Source: Granulicella sp. L60
Lineage (GTDB): Bacteria; Acidobacteriota; Terriglobia; Terriglobales; Acidobacteriaceae
NCBI RefSeq assembly: GCF_009765825.1
Contig: NZ_LMUR01000015.1
Coordinates: 528,798 to 592,797, forward strand
Direction: 5' to 3'
Length of the DNA stretch: 64,000 nucleotides
Shown: positions 17,888 through 26,917 of the stretch, piece after piece
Position numbering within the stretch: the first letter of the stretch is position 1
Layout: each line of letters begins with the position of its first letter
Made by a program: the position numbers and the translations under genes
The notes under the pieces: generated by a model
The model's database searches: none
The model's input: only the letters and a program-made list of their open reading frames with translations
What the model was told of the DNA's origin: nothing

Positions 17888-18172
17888 TCATTCGGTGATC
17901 TCGACATCACGCCAGAATGCGATGTGGTGTTTTAGGGAGCGTGCTACAGGCTTGGGATCGGGGTAGTAATAGGCGGCGTCCAGATTCTCCGCACCGTCGA
18001 CCAGAAGGGTGTAAAACCGTGCTTGGCCTTTAGATCCATCGGTGGAGGTAGTTGAACTCGGTCGGAGGAACTCTCGTTTCACATCTTCGTCAGGAAAATA
18101 AGTGATTCCATCTGATACTTTGGCGTTTTCGCTCGGGGCGATTGCTTGGCCGTTCCATATAGCTTTCTTCAT
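17888..18172 (-). CDS. DUF427 domain protein
   Basis: A 94-residue protein matching the DUF427 family (PF04248-like): KKAIWNGQAIAPSENAKV, then ITYFPDEDVKREFLRPSSTT, YTLLVDGAENLDAAYYYPDP and HHIAFWRDVEI. Family members form a compact beta fold of unknown function. The usual Cys-Pro-Trp-Lys-Gly segment is replaced by DGSKG, so a normally conserved Cys/Trp is missing. ATG at 18172 aligns with the family start; a GTG three codons upstream is also possible. Confidence 0.88.
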   Translation of the reverse strand: MKKAIWNGQAIAPSENAKVSDGITYFPDEDVKREFLRPSSTTSTDGSKGQARFYTLLVDGAENLDAAYYYPDPKPVARSLKHHIAFWRDVEITE

Positions 18173-18264
18173 TACGTTCACTCGTTTTATATTAGCCTCA
18201 TTTCCCTCAGGTCTCTCTGGTTGGTTGCGTGCCTCGAAGGGCGACCTCGCTTCGCCCGGGTTCG

Positions 18265-18687
18265 TTATACCGTCTCGGCCGTTCGACTCCCATCAGCAGA
18301 GACCGCGAAATCCATAAGGAATATGGCAAACGCAAGAGACCCGAAGCGCCAAAACTGTTGGATCGAGGGAAAGGGATCAGAACCTTCCAGCTTGCACAGG
18401 CAGGTCAACCCAAAGGCGAACAATAGGGCAGCCATGGACGGAATCAGCTTGTCGCGGAGATAGACATGATCGAGATACCGCCAGATCTTTGCAGTAGAGA
18501 CCATAACGAAGGAGAACGCCACGGCAAAGACGAAGGCCGCGAAGACTCCTGTATTGCCATGTCCCTTCAGTACCGCCACGGCACTGAAGGGCCCGATGTC
18601 CGGTGTTTGAGTGAGGATCGCGATTGCATAGAATCCGATCGAGAGAATTCCTGAATAGGTGGTCAAATCTTTAAGCGAAATGGTCAA
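18265..18687 (-). CDS. Four-helix membrane protein, unknown
   Basis: A 140-residue protein with four predicted membrane helices (SGILSIGFYAIAILTQ, GVFAAFVFAVAFSFVMVSTA, LIPSMAALLFAFGLTCL and FGSLAFAIFLMDFAVS). I do not recognise the family. It appears to start at a TTG (18687), with GGAG eight bases upstream. It is in the same orientation as AlkB and DUF427 but separated from both by intergenic gaps. Confidence 0.68.
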   Translation of the reverse strand: MTISLKDLTTYSGILSIGFYAIAILTQTPDIGPFSAVAVLKGHGNTGVFAAFVFAVAFSFVMVSTAKIWRYLDHVYLRDKLIPSMAALLFAFGLTCLCKLEGSDPFPSIQQFWRFGSLAFAIFLMDFAVSADGSRTAETV

Positions 18688-18754
18688 TTGGGAAACTCCA
18701 AAGAATTATTTTCTCTATTTAAAATGACGACCTCACAACGGTTAAAATCTTCGC

Positions 18755-19342
18755 TCATTCTGCCTCGACGAGCGTTCGAAACGTAAGGGAGTATCGCAGC
18801 GAATCTACGGGAGGGATGCTATGTTCCCACTTGGTTCGGGAGGCGCCCTCCAGAATATAGATCGATCGCGGCTTTATCGTTTGCGACCGGCGAAGCCAGC
18901 CAGTATCTGTGGGAAGGCGGAAGCGCATCGTCGCCGGGGACAGAAGAGAAACGCCGACAATGACGCCAAATTGCGGCTTGTCCTTGTGCCAACCGATTCC
19001 AGCTCCCGGAGGATACTCGTTGACTCCGCCTTGCTGGAAGTCTTCCACATGCCGACCGGAGAATTTCGCGACCTTCTTGCGAAGTTCCGTCATGAAGGAA
19101 GGGAAGCCATCTGCAGCTTCGACCTGCCGTCGCGAGTAATCGTAGCGGAGCCCAAACGAGGTGACACGGCGGTTACCCAGATAACCATGAAATTCAAAGG
19201 GTTTGAGCTCGAGAGTGGAAAGTGACGCTACAAGCGCAGCTTCTTCCGCTTCGCTGATGATGTCTGCTTCATAACGAAACCCGGCGGGCGTTGAGGGCGG
19301 TTCACTCTCGAATTCAGCAAACAGTCCACTTTGCGTTGCCAT
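18755..19342 (-). CDS. alkB: AlkB-type 2-oxoglutarate/Fe(II) dioxygenase
   Basis: A 195-residue protein of the AlkB family, which oxidatively demethylates alkylated bases. Iron ligands are the HxD in GWHKDKPQFG and the distal His in KWEHSIPPV; the 2-oxoglutarate-binding arginines are in LRYSLTFR. The substrate lid includes FEFHGYLGNRRVTSFGLRY. The frame opens 14 codons earlier, but the ATG at 19342 has AGGAGG and is preferred. The N terminus reads MATQSGLFAEF. It lies 69 bp downstream of DUF763 in the same direction, so the two are probably co-transcribed. Confidence 0.92.
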   Translation of the reverse strand: MATQSGLFAEFESEPPSTPAGFRYEADIISEAEEAALVASLSTLELKPFEFHGYLGNRRVTSFGLRYDYSRRQVEAADGFPSFMTELRKKVAKFSGRHVEDFQQGGVNEYPPGAGIGWHKDKPQFGVIVGVSLLSPATMRFRLPTDTGWLRRSQTIKPRSIYILEGASRTKWEHSIPPVDSLRYSLTFRTLVEAE

Positions 19343-19411
19343 TAGCGTCCTCCTGAAAATCTTTCTTCCCCGGTGCTTAACCACGAGTGGGTAGAACGAA
19401 ACGATCCGACT

Positions 19412-20626
19412 TTAAAACAAATTCAGCTGCGGCGTTTGGGCCGATCTCGTACTAGGGATCTTGTCATCGAATACCGTTCTGCCTCCGATCGACCGAGAGA
19501 TAGAACGCTCATGCGCGATTGCAGCGTCAAAATCCGCAAGCGGCTCCCGTTCCTCCTCGACCGTACGAGTGAGTCTGTCCAATCGCCGGAAACCCTCAAG
19601 CTTTTCCGTATGTCCAAGTCGAGCTGCCTCCAGAGACCGACGAAGAACTGCCAGAGATTCATCGTAGGTTTTGAGAGGTACGGGGAAGGGATGTCCGTCT
19701 TTGCCCCCATGGGCAAACGAAAAACGCGCGGGATCGGAGAATCGGCTTGGCGCTCCGTGCACGACCTCCGCAATTAGAGCAAGCGACTGCAGCGTTCGCG
19801 GTCCAAGCCCCTCCACCAGCAATAGCGATGCGAAGTCGCGAAGTTCCTCTTCATGTGCCACCGCCAGCACCCCACCCAATCGCTTCAGGTCTACTTCCTT
19901 CGCACGAACATCGTGATGCGCCGGCATCGTGAGTTTACGGGCATCGTTCAGGACATTTGCGACAGGTTCCCTCGTGATCGAAAGCAACGCACTCTGTGCC
20001 CGTTCGGCGCGGGCATCGACGAGGTTCACAATCTCTCCCTGCGGTTTGCCCACAACAGCTGCGTGAGGATCGGACACAAAGTCGCGCACCGTGGCCGAAT
20101 GCCAGTGGTAGCGTCGAGCCAGATGATTCGCAGAATTCATCCCTTGCTGCACGACTGCCCACTCCCCGGATTGCGTCACAACGAAGGAGTGAAGGTAAAG
20201 TTGAAACCCATCGACGACCGCATTGTTATCGACTCGCGCGGTGAGCCGACTCGTACGTGCCAGCGCGTCACCGTCAAGTCCGGTTCTCACCGAGAACGAA
20301 CGAAGTTCGTCCGGCGTCCTGACGGAGTGTCTGCCACGTCCACCGCAGACCATAAGGCCGAGTTCTGAGAACCGCGGATTGATCCCGCGTTTAAGTGCGC
20401 CAAGTACGGAAGTCGTTATGCCTGATGAGTGCCAGTCCATGCCCATCACAGCCCCAAAAGACTGAAACCAGAATGGGTCGCTCAATCTCGTGAGAAATTT
20501 CAATCTGCCGTAATTGAGGATCACCTGTTCTGCAATCGCAGTTCCAAGCTCGGTCATTCTGTCAGCCAGCCATGCAGGCACGCGGCCGCCGTGGAGCGGA
20601 AGATCGGCGGTTCCAGAGCGCTTCAT
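19412..20626 (-). CDS. DUF763 protein with HhH-like segment and clamp-motif-like C terminus
   Basis: A 404-residue member of DUF763 (PF05559-like). The family start MKRSGTADLPLHGGRVPAWL is at 20626; upstream extension to 20701 is unlikely to be used. Other blocks are DWHSSGITTSVLGALKRGI, GRGRHSVRTPDEL and the Gln-Gly-Met-Asn region (VVQQGMNSANHLARRYHWH). LLVEGLGPRTLQSLALIAEVV looks like a helix-hairpin-helix DNA-binding element, followed by FSFAHGGKDGHPFPV. The last residues are QLNLF, resembling the bacterial beta-clamp-binding pentapeptide. Function is uncharacterised as far as I know; the AlkB gene behind it and a divergent helicase suggest DNA repair. Confidence 0.9.
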   Translation of the reverse strand: MKRSGTADLPLHGGRVPAWLADRMTELGTAIAEQVILNYGRLKFLTRLSDPFWFQSFGAVMGMDWHSSGITTSVLGALKRGINPRFSELGLMVCGGRGRHSVRTPDELRSFSVRTGLDGDALARTSRLTARVDNNAVVDGFQLYLHSFVVTQSGEWAVVQQGMNSANHLARRYHWHSATVRDFVSDPHAAVVGKPQGEIVNLVDARAERAQSALLSITREPVANVLNDARKLTMPAHHDVRAKEVDLKRLGGVLAVAHEEELRDFASLLLVEGLGPRTLQSLALIAEVVHGAPSRFSDPARFSFAHGGKDGHPFPVPLKTYDESLAVLRRSLEAARLGHTEKLEGFRRLDRLTRTVEEEREPLADFDAAIAHERSISRSIGGRTVFDDKIPSTRSAQTPQLNLF

Positions 20627-20785
20627 GCGGACAAATACCTCAGCTTTATATTCGCCCTCTATTCGCTTATAATCAAGGGGACCCAAAGCTCTGAAGGTCA
20701 TGGTCTCGGTAGGTGGCTATCAGGTGACGCAACCCCGATCCAGGTGATATTCACCGGTAGCGTTCGTTTAAAGTAATCACCAACG

Positions 20786-22285
20786 ATGAAAGATCCGGAC
20801 TCGAATGGCGGCCGCGCGGCCAGTACCGCACGTCGTCGGCGCAGGCAGTTAGCTCAGGAAGGCCCGGATTTCCAGGGCGAATTCTTCGCGCCTCCGACTG
20901 TGGCTGCTCCGGCTAAAGTCACAGCACAACCGCTCGCGACGGAGGTTGCGACCCCTCCAGCAGAGATCGATGTAACGCCCGATCCTGAGCTTACAGTCGA
21001 CCAGGCCGAGGCCCTTCGAAGTATCGAGGCCGCATACGAGCCGGGTGGATTTTACCTGCTCACAGGACATGCCGGATCGGGGAAGACATACCTGATGCAG
21101 CGGCTGACCAAGAGCATGCTCGCGAAGAATCGCCGTGTCGTCCTCAGTGCCCCCACACACAAGGCTGTGGCAGTTCTCGCTCTCAAGTTGACCGAGGCGA
21201 ACATTAAGGACGTAGCTTGTCGTACGATCCATAGCGTTCTCAGCCTGACACCAAAACCCCGGACGGATCGCCTTGTCTTCGAAAGAGACCGCGATGCAGA
21301 GCCAGTCAAGGCCGATGTGGTAGTGATCGACGAATGTTCTATGGTGGACCTTGAACTGTTTCGACACATCAAGCGCCATCTTCCAAATGCTTTTGTACTC
21401 TTTGTCGGCGATCCGGCCCAGCTACCGCCGGTTGGGGAGGCAGAGAGCGAGACATTTAATACGCCAAACCGCTCTCACTTGACGACGATCGTCCGGCAAG
21501 CGGCAGGAAATCCGATCCTCGAAGCTGCCAGCATTATCCGCAGTAGTCAGGGAGGTCCTTCCGATTGGTCGTGGCTCCGGCAGTCAGCGCTCGAGAGCGG
21601 ACATGGCGTATTCCTGCCTCGTGAAGCTGCACATCGATGGATGCGTAAGGCTTTCACCTCTGAAGAGTTTGAAGCCGACCCGAACGCGTTTCGCTACCTC
21701 GCGTGGACGAATCGGCGCGTTCGCCAGACCAACGAGACGATTCGCCGCTGGCGTTACGGGGACAACATTCCTACGCCGTTCATGCCTGGGGAAAGGGCAC
21801 TCTTTCGCGCACCTGTCATCGTGGAAGACTCCATCATCTTTGCCAACAACGAGGAGGCGAAGGTACTGGGTATCGAAAAGACCTTCCTCAGCCATGACAT
21901 CAAAGAGGCCGCGGGTGTTCCGAAGTGGACTGCCTCAATCCCCACATGGCTTATCCGTCTGGAGGACAATGAAGGTGACGAGAAAGCCGTCCACATGATC
22001 TCGGATGAGAGTGAATTTCAGAAGGCGGTTACCCGGATCAAGGACGAAGCGGCAGAGTCACGTATTCGGTGGATGCATCTCCATGAGTTTCAACAGAGCT
22101 TTGCCAGGCTGCAGTCGATCTATAGTCTGACGGTCCATACGAGCCAGGGCGGGACATTCGGCTCGGTCTTTATAGACCTTCCCGATATCCGTCGACGCGA
22201 AGAAACCAATCTGCTGGAAGCGCAACAGATGCTCTATGTCGCCGCAACACGTCCGTCGAAGCGACTCGTGGTGATTGAAGCCTAG
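20786..22285 (+). CDS. Dda/RecD-like SF1B DNA helicase
   Basis: A 499-residue superfamily 1 helicase. Walker A is LLTGHAGSGKTYL (about residue 95), Walker B VVVIDECSM, motif III FVGDPAQLPPVGE, motif IV-type HLTTIVRQAAGNP, and the C-terminal motifs VHTSQGGTF and QMLYVAATRPSKRL (UvrD_C_2-like). Such enzymes usually translocate 5' to 3' and act at forks or in repair. The first 65 residues are a basic then Pro/Ala-rich, probably disordered tail. It is divergent from DUF763 across 160 bp, which should hold both promoters. Confidence 0.92.
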   Translation: MKDPDSNGGRAASTARRRRRQLAQEGPDFQGEFFAPPTVAAPAKVTAQPLATEVATPPAEIDVTPDPELTVDQAEALRSIEAAYEPGGFYLLTGHAGSGKTYLMQRLTKSMLAKNRRVVLSAPTHKAVAVLALKLTEANIKDVACRTIHSVLSLTPKPRTDRLVFERDRDAEPVKADVVVIDECSMVDLELFRHIKRHLPNAFVLFVGDPAQLPPVGEAESETFNTPNRSHLTTIVRQAAGNPILEAASIIRSSQGGPSDWSWLRQSALESGHGVFLPREAAHRWMRKAFTSEEFEADPNAFRYLAWTNRRVRQTNETIRRWRYGDNIPTPFMPGERALFRAPVIVEDSIIFANNEEAKVLGIEKTFLSHDIKEAAGVPKWTASIPTWLIRLEDNEGDEKAVHMISDESEFQKAVTRIKDEAAESRIRWMHLHEFQQSFARLQSIYSLTVHTSQGGTFGSVFIDLPDIRRREETNLLEAQQMLYVAATRPSKRLVVIEA

Positions 22286-22320
22286 TTTGTTGTGTACTCT
22301 TTCGTTATAGGGCGCTGCCG

Positions 22321-23328
22321 TCAATCGCCGTTGTATTCGGGCAAAGGGTGATTGTGATTGTCCAGGACCCGAATACCAAGGCGCTCGATGGCTGCCCGGT
22401 TTGAGGCAGGAATCGGCTCAACAGGAAACCCGAGCTTCTTCCATGCGGTTAATCCTCCCTCCAACACCCATACTCGCGCCACTCCTTTCCTTCGAAGAGC
22501 GAGAGCAACTCGGGCGCTGGTCAGTTCTCGAGCGGAGGAACAGTAAAGAACGACGTCCAGGTCCTTTGGAACCTTGACATGACCGGGAACGCGAAGGCGT
22601 TGCGGGTCAACCCGGATAGCTCCTGGAATGCCGGGAAAGGGTTCGGTTTCGTCGAAGCTTACAAGATCGACCAGAGCAATATTTTCATCCGCATCCAGTC
22701 TTTGGCGCAACAGCGAAGGGCTTATCTTGCGGAGGCGCAATTTATGAATCATCCGGATGAGCGTTATTGCCCGCCAAGCGGCGTAGAGAATCAACGGAAC
22801 CCCTATCGCCACGGCCAGAAGATGTCCGAAACGGGTTACATATGTTATTGCGACATTCAATCGGTCTGCAAACACATATCCGACACCGACATAAAACGTG
22901 GACCACAGGAGAGAACCGACGGCATCATAAGCAAGAAAGGAGGTTATCGGGATGCCCTCCATGCCCGCGAGGGGAGGAGTCACACCATCCAGTCCAGGAA
23001 CGAATTTGGCAACCAGAAGAGAGCGCGGACCCCAACGTTTGAACACCCGTCTCGCTCGCTGTGCGGCGTATCCGGGGTCGCTGCTAAAACTGCAGAGCAA
23101 CCGAAGGATCCTGCTGCCCCACCGCCGCCCGGCCTCAAACCAAACGAGATCGCCAGCCAGACAACCGAGAATACCCACGAGGATGATGAGATCTATCCTG
23201 AACTCACCGTGGCCAACGAGAGCTCCCGCCATCATAAGGAAAGCAATCGCGGGCACAGGCAAGCAGAGTTGACTCGCGAAGACCACCAGCCATAGGGTGG
23301 GATAAGTGAGTGGGACCATGTTACCCAT
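22321..23328 (-). CDS. DedA membrane protein fused to a rhodanese domain
   Basis: A 335-residue fusion. Residues 1-200 are a DedA/SNARE-associated membrane protein: LPVPAIAFLMMAGALVG, GDLVWFEAGRRWG, the FxxR-G-PR element (FKRWGPRSLLVAKFVPGLDG) and several hydrophobic helices. Residues 215-315 are a rhodanese domain with catalytic Cys in VVLYCSSARELTSARVAL and the following VLEGGLTAWKKLGFPVEP. DedA proteins act in lipid or undecaprenyl carrier transport; rhodanese domains transfer sulfane sulfur. The joint role is unknown. It is convergent with the helicase. Confidence 0.92.
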   Translation of the reverse strand: MGNMVPLTYPTLWLVVFASQLCLPVPAIAFLMMAGALVGHGEFRIDLIILVGILGCLAGDLVWFEAGRRWGSRILRLLCSFSSDPGYAAQRARRVFKRWGPRSLLVAKFVPGLDGVTPPLAGMEGIPITSFLAYDAVGSLLWSTFYVGVGYVFADRLNVAITYVTRFGHLLAVAIGVPLILYAAWRAITLIRMIHKLRLRKISPSLLRQRLDADENIALVDLVSFDETEPFPGIPGAIRVDPQRLRVPGHVKVPKDLDVVLYCSSARELTSARVALALRRKGVARVWVLEGGLTAWKKLGFPVEPIPASNRAAIERLGIRVLDNHNHPLPEYNGD

Positions 23329-23546
23329 TGATCGGCCACAATTTGTACAGTTGAGAAATCGTAGAAACGGCTCTCCCTATCAAATCTCTAGGCCGTTCCG
23401 ATTGAAGGAAGAGGCATGAGAGCGGCGAGTTCGGAAGACTTAATGGAATCATCGAGAAAGGATCATTCATTGTCCAAGCGACTGATAACGCTGGATTCAG
23501 GCCCGCGTCGTTCCAGCCAATGATTCGATGCGGTCATCGACTTCAT

Positions 23547-25151
23547 TTACCTAAATTGAGTCGAAAGGGCCCGCCGGTCGACGGCACCCTTTGCTGTGTT
23601 TGGAATGCTGCTTACGATGTGGATTCGTTCGGGAACCTCAAAGCTGCTGAGCTTTGACCGGCAGTAGTCCTCAAGTTCCTGCTCAGACGCATTACTTCCA
23701 GAGCGCAACACGACTGCCGCATGAACACATTCTCCATAGATCGGATGCGGCTCCGGGAAGGCCACAGCTTCGAGCACTGCCGGATTCGAAAGGAGTGCGA
23801 CATCGATATCGCCCGGCGCGATCTTTTCGCCGCCCCGGTTGATCTGTTCTTTGATTCTTCCCTTCAGATCTAGATATCCGGGTGTGTCCATGCTGCCCAG
23901 ATCCCCACTACGGAACCATCCATCGGAGAAGCTGGAGGCGTTTGCCTCAGGATTCTCGAGGTATCCGGAGATGACAGTCGCACCGCGGACCCAAACTTCA
24001 CCTATACCGCCAACGGGTAGGTCATTTCCATCCTCTGCAACAATCCGCATCTCAACTCCTGTGGGTAAGCCGACCGAAGATATTCGATTCGTTCCATGCA
24101 TAGGCAGAGGATTGGACGATACCTGGTGGGTCGCTTCCGTCATCCCGTACGCCGAGATGACGGGCGCACCAAAAGTTTTATCCATCGCAGTGGCGAGATC
24201 TTCGTCGATGGGCGCGCTGCAACTGCGAATGAAGCGGAGCGCCGGAGCTGATAATCCCGGGTAATCCTGCGATGCACGGTTAACCAGAATGCGGTGGATG
24301 GTGGGCACCGCAGTGAACCATGTCGCCCTAACCCTAACCATGTCCGGCCAGAACAAGTGGGCAGAAAACCCGCCGGTAGTGGGAAGGTAGACGCTCCCAC
24401 CGCTCACAAGGGTTGCGAGTAAACCCGCGACCAGACCATGGCCATGGAACATCGGCATAACGATCAGTGTTGCGTCTGCGGGTGAGAGATCATACCAGGA
24501 AGCTATATTTCGAATCGATTCAAGGATATTGCGATGTGTCCACGGAACGGCTTTGGGCGCTCCTGTCGAGCCGGCTGTGAACATCACCAGAGCGACATCA
24601 TCGCCCGCTATAAGAGATGAGCTGGTCCCTGCCTCGGCAGCCGGAGTCTTGTTCGCAATGTCATGAATGTGGACTGCTGCGGAGGAGCTTGAGACCTCGA
24701 CGTTCACGGTCCACAAAGCTGATGTTCCGGACAAAAACGCGGAATGATCCACCTGATTTTCCAGATGTTTTGGGATCAGCAAAGCATGCGCAGATAGGGC
24801 GTTGAGGCGTGCCTGCACATCGATCACGGTGAGCGAAGGATTCAGCGGGGCGAGACGAGCTCCGAAAGAAGTCACCGCCAAGAGTGCTACAACGAACTCG
24901 ATACAGTTGTCAGCGAGCAACGCAACCGTATGGCTGCGATTCAAACCTAGTAAAGATAACTGCGTCTTCGCGCTGTTCACTAACAATTCCAGTTTCTGGT
25001 AGTTGACCACATGACTCAGGTCAGAGATCCCGATAGCAATCCGTTCCGGTTGCGTTTGGGCATGTTCGGTAAGTAGCTGAGACAGATTGGTCAGAGGTGG
25101 ATATCCGATGGTCGCAGTGCTCGGTCTCTCTATGGTTTTGTATTGTGTCAT
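23547..25151 (-). CDS. Acyl-CoA synthetase, AAE3/Pcs60 (oxalyl-CoA synthetase) type
   Basis: A 534-residue adenylate-forming enzyme. ATP-binding loop MFTAGSTGAPKAVPWTH, A5 motif ISAYGMTEATHQVSSNPLP, A7/A8 region WFRSGDLGSMDTPGYLDL and GRIKEQINRGGEKI, and the catalytic Lys near NTAKGAVDRR are all present. The RFIRSCSAPIDEDL and MTEATHQVSSNPLP segments resemble the AAE3/Pcs60 group that makes oxalyl-CoA from oxalate, ATP and CoA. It is divergent from the formyl-CoA transferase and oxalyl-CoA decarboxylase genes, which supports this role. ATG at 25151 is preferred over an upstream TTG. Confidence 0.88.
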   Translation of the reverse strand: MTQYKTIERPSTATIGYPPLTNLSQLLTEHAQTQPERIAIGISDLSHVVNYQKLELLVNSAKTQLSLLGLNRSHTVALLADNCIEFVVALLAVTSFGARLAPLNPSLTVIDVQARLNALSAHALLIPKHLENQVDHSAFLSGTSALWTVNVEVSSSSAAVHIHDIANKTPAAEAGTSSSLIAGDDVALVMFTAGSTGAPKAVPWTHRNILESIRNIASWYDLSPADATLIVMPMFHGHGLVAGLLATLVSGGSVYLPTTGGFSAHLFWPDMVRVRATWFTAVPTIHRILVNRASQDYPGLSAPALRFIRSCSAPIDEDLATAMDKTFGAPVISAYGMTEATHQVSSNPLPMHGTNRISSVGLPTGVEMRIVAEDGNDLPVGGIGEVWVRGATVISGYLENPEANASSFSDGWFRSGDLGSMDTPGYLDLKGRIKEQINRGGEKIAPGDIDVALLSNPAVLEAVAFPEPHPIYGECVHAAVVLRSGSNASEQELEDYCRSKLSSFEVPERIHIVSSIPNTAKGAVDRRALSTQFR

Positions 25152-25483
25152 GGGCCTGATCGATCTACTGCTTCGGTGGAGGATCTGTGAGTTCAATCGC
25201 AAAGACCAAGTGGAGTCGCCTCACCTGATTCTTCACCAACGTTGATACCGGCTCGAGAAGACTCGTGAGCCTGTTCGTATCTACCAGCAAGCCTGGAGAC
25301 GATCTAAGCTTCCCACCTTTCTCCTGATCCTTCGGTGACGGCCGTCACATACGAGACGACATGGCGAGGCTACCTTCGAGTTCAGCAACAGGCTCTTCGA
25401 GACACCGCCAGAAGGCACCAGCGGTGAAAGAGCTTCGCAACCTATCCGCGACGGTGCCGCAACAAAAAAGGGAGTCTTTCACT
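25152..25483 (+). promoter_or_regulatory. Divergent promoter region of the oxalate genes
   Basis: A 332-bp gap between the divergent oxalyl-CoA synthetase and formyl-CoA transferase starts. The notable element is the Crp/Fnr-type palindrome at 25335-25348, about 135 bp upstream of the transferase start. Core promoter boxes were not clearly recognisable. Confidence 0.6.
25335..25348. promoter_or_regulatory. Putative Crp/Fnr operator, oxalate genes
   Basis: A perfect 14-bp palindrome, GTGACGGCCGTCAC, followed by ATAC. The same core recurs at 37348-37361 and 39580-39593. It fits the TGTGA-N6-TCACA half-site layout except for the first base. Confidence 0.65.
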
Positions 25484-26734
25484 ATGAGTTTGCCGCTTGA
25501 AGGAATCAAAGTAATTGATTTTACCGGTGTCCAGGCAGGTCCAGCATGTACCCAGATGATGGCATGGTACGGAGCCGATGTCCTGAAGGTCGAACGTCTC
25601 AACGGGGGCGATGTCACACGGCATCAGTTGCGTGACATTCCCAATGTCGATGCGTTGTATTTCACAATGCTCAACAGCAATAAGAGATCGCTGACCCTCA
25701 ACACCAAGACGTCGGAAGGCAAAGAGATTATGGAGAAGCTGATCCGAGGAGCCGACGTTCTCGTTGAAAACTTCGCTCCGGGCGCCATGGACCGGATGGG
25801 ATTTTCATGGGAGCATATTCAGGAACTTAACCCAAGACTGATCTTCGGATCCGTCAAAGGCTTCAACGACCAGTCGATTTATTCCGATATCAAGGTTTAC
25901 GAGAATGTCGCACAGTGCGCTGGCGGCTCTGCCTCGACGACTGGGTTCTGGGACGGTCCTCCGACGATTAGCGCAGCCGCCCTCGGCGACAGCAACAGTG
26001 GAATGCACCTGTTGATCGGCATCCTGACCGCGCTTATGAGCCGTCAAAAGACAGGAAAAGGCCAAAAGGTATCTGTTTCGATGCAGGATAGCGTGATCAA
26101 TCTCTGCCGCGTGAAGTTACGCGATCAGCAGAGGCTCGAACGTGTTGGCTATCTCGAAGAGTATCCCCAGTATCCCAATGGAAAGTTCACCGATGTAACT
26201 CCTCGGGGCGGTAATGCAGGCGGCGGCGGCCAGCCGGGCTGGATCCTCAAATGCAAAGGCTGGGAGACTGATCCGAACTCGTACATCTACTTCACGATTC
26301 AGGAGCAGGATTGGGGACCGACTTGCGATGCAATTGAGAAGCCTGAATGGAAAAACGATCCAGCCTACACGACAGCGGCTGCACGCCAGCCACACATCTT
26401 CGATATCTTTGCCGATATTGAGAAGTGGCTTGCCGACAAGACCAAGTTCGAAGCAGTCAACATCCTGCGGCGATTCGGAGTTCCGTGCTCTCCGGTCCTG
26501 AACATGAAGGAGATCGCCTATGACACGACGCTGCGGGCGGCCGGGACGATCGTTGAGGTTCCACACAAGGAGCGGGGTACCTATCTGACCGTCGGCAGCC
26601 CGATGAAGTTCTCGGACTTTACGCCTAAGATTACGGGTTCGCCTCTCCTAGGCGAGCACTCAGATGAGGTACTCGCCGAACTGGGGTACAAGCCGGAAGA
26701 GATCGCCAAACTGCACGACGCGAAGGTTATCTGA
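25484..26734 (+). CDS. frc: Formyl-CoA:oxalate CoA-transferase
   Basis: A 416-residue class III CoA-transferase beginning [20 protein letters not shown]. Family blocks include [35 protein letters not shown] and the Gly-rich loop [13 protein letters not shown]; the catalytic Asp of the family fits [20 protein letters not shown] segments. It exchanges CoA between formate and oxalate to give oxalyl-CoA. The frame stays open to 25361 upstream but the ATG at 25484 with GGGAG fits the family start. It is followed by the decarboxylase, 183 bp downstream, in the same orientation. Confidence 0.95.
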   Translation: MSLPLEGIKVIDFTGVQAGPACTQMMAWYGADVLKVERLNGGDVTRHQLRDIPNVDALYFTMLNSNKRSLTLNTKTSEGKEIMEKLIRGADVLVENFAPGAMDRMGFSWEHIQELNPRLIFGSVKGFNDQSIYSDIKVYENVAQCAGGSASTTGFWDGPPTISAAALGDSNSGMHLLIGILTALMSRQKTGKGQKVSVSMQDSVINLCRVKLRDQQRLERVGYLEEYPQYPNGKFTDVTPRGGNAGGGGQPGWILKCKGWETDPNSYIYFTIQEQDWGPTCDAIEKPEWKNDPAYTTAAARQPHIFDIFADIEKWLADKTKFEAVNILRRFGVPCSPVLNMKEIAYDTTLRAAGTIVEVPHKERGTYLTVGSPMKFSDFTPKITGSPLLGEHSDEVLAELGYKPEEIAKLHDAKVI

Positions 26735-26917
26735 GGACATCAGGCGCTTAGGGTACACACTCAGGCGCCTGACCCGTCGTTATATGAGAGCGGATACATC
26801 GAGGTATCTACGTCCATCCCAGGCTTTTCGCGTCATGGCGTGGCTCAGCTGCCTCCTTGACGATCTCGTCCATCAGATAAGCCCCAACAGAACAGAGAAT
26901 TGGAAGGAATTGGCAAT

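Noticed and set aside
22579..23295. 238-codon plus-strand open frame
   Set aside because: It is antisense to the DedA-rhodanese gene, without recognisable domains.
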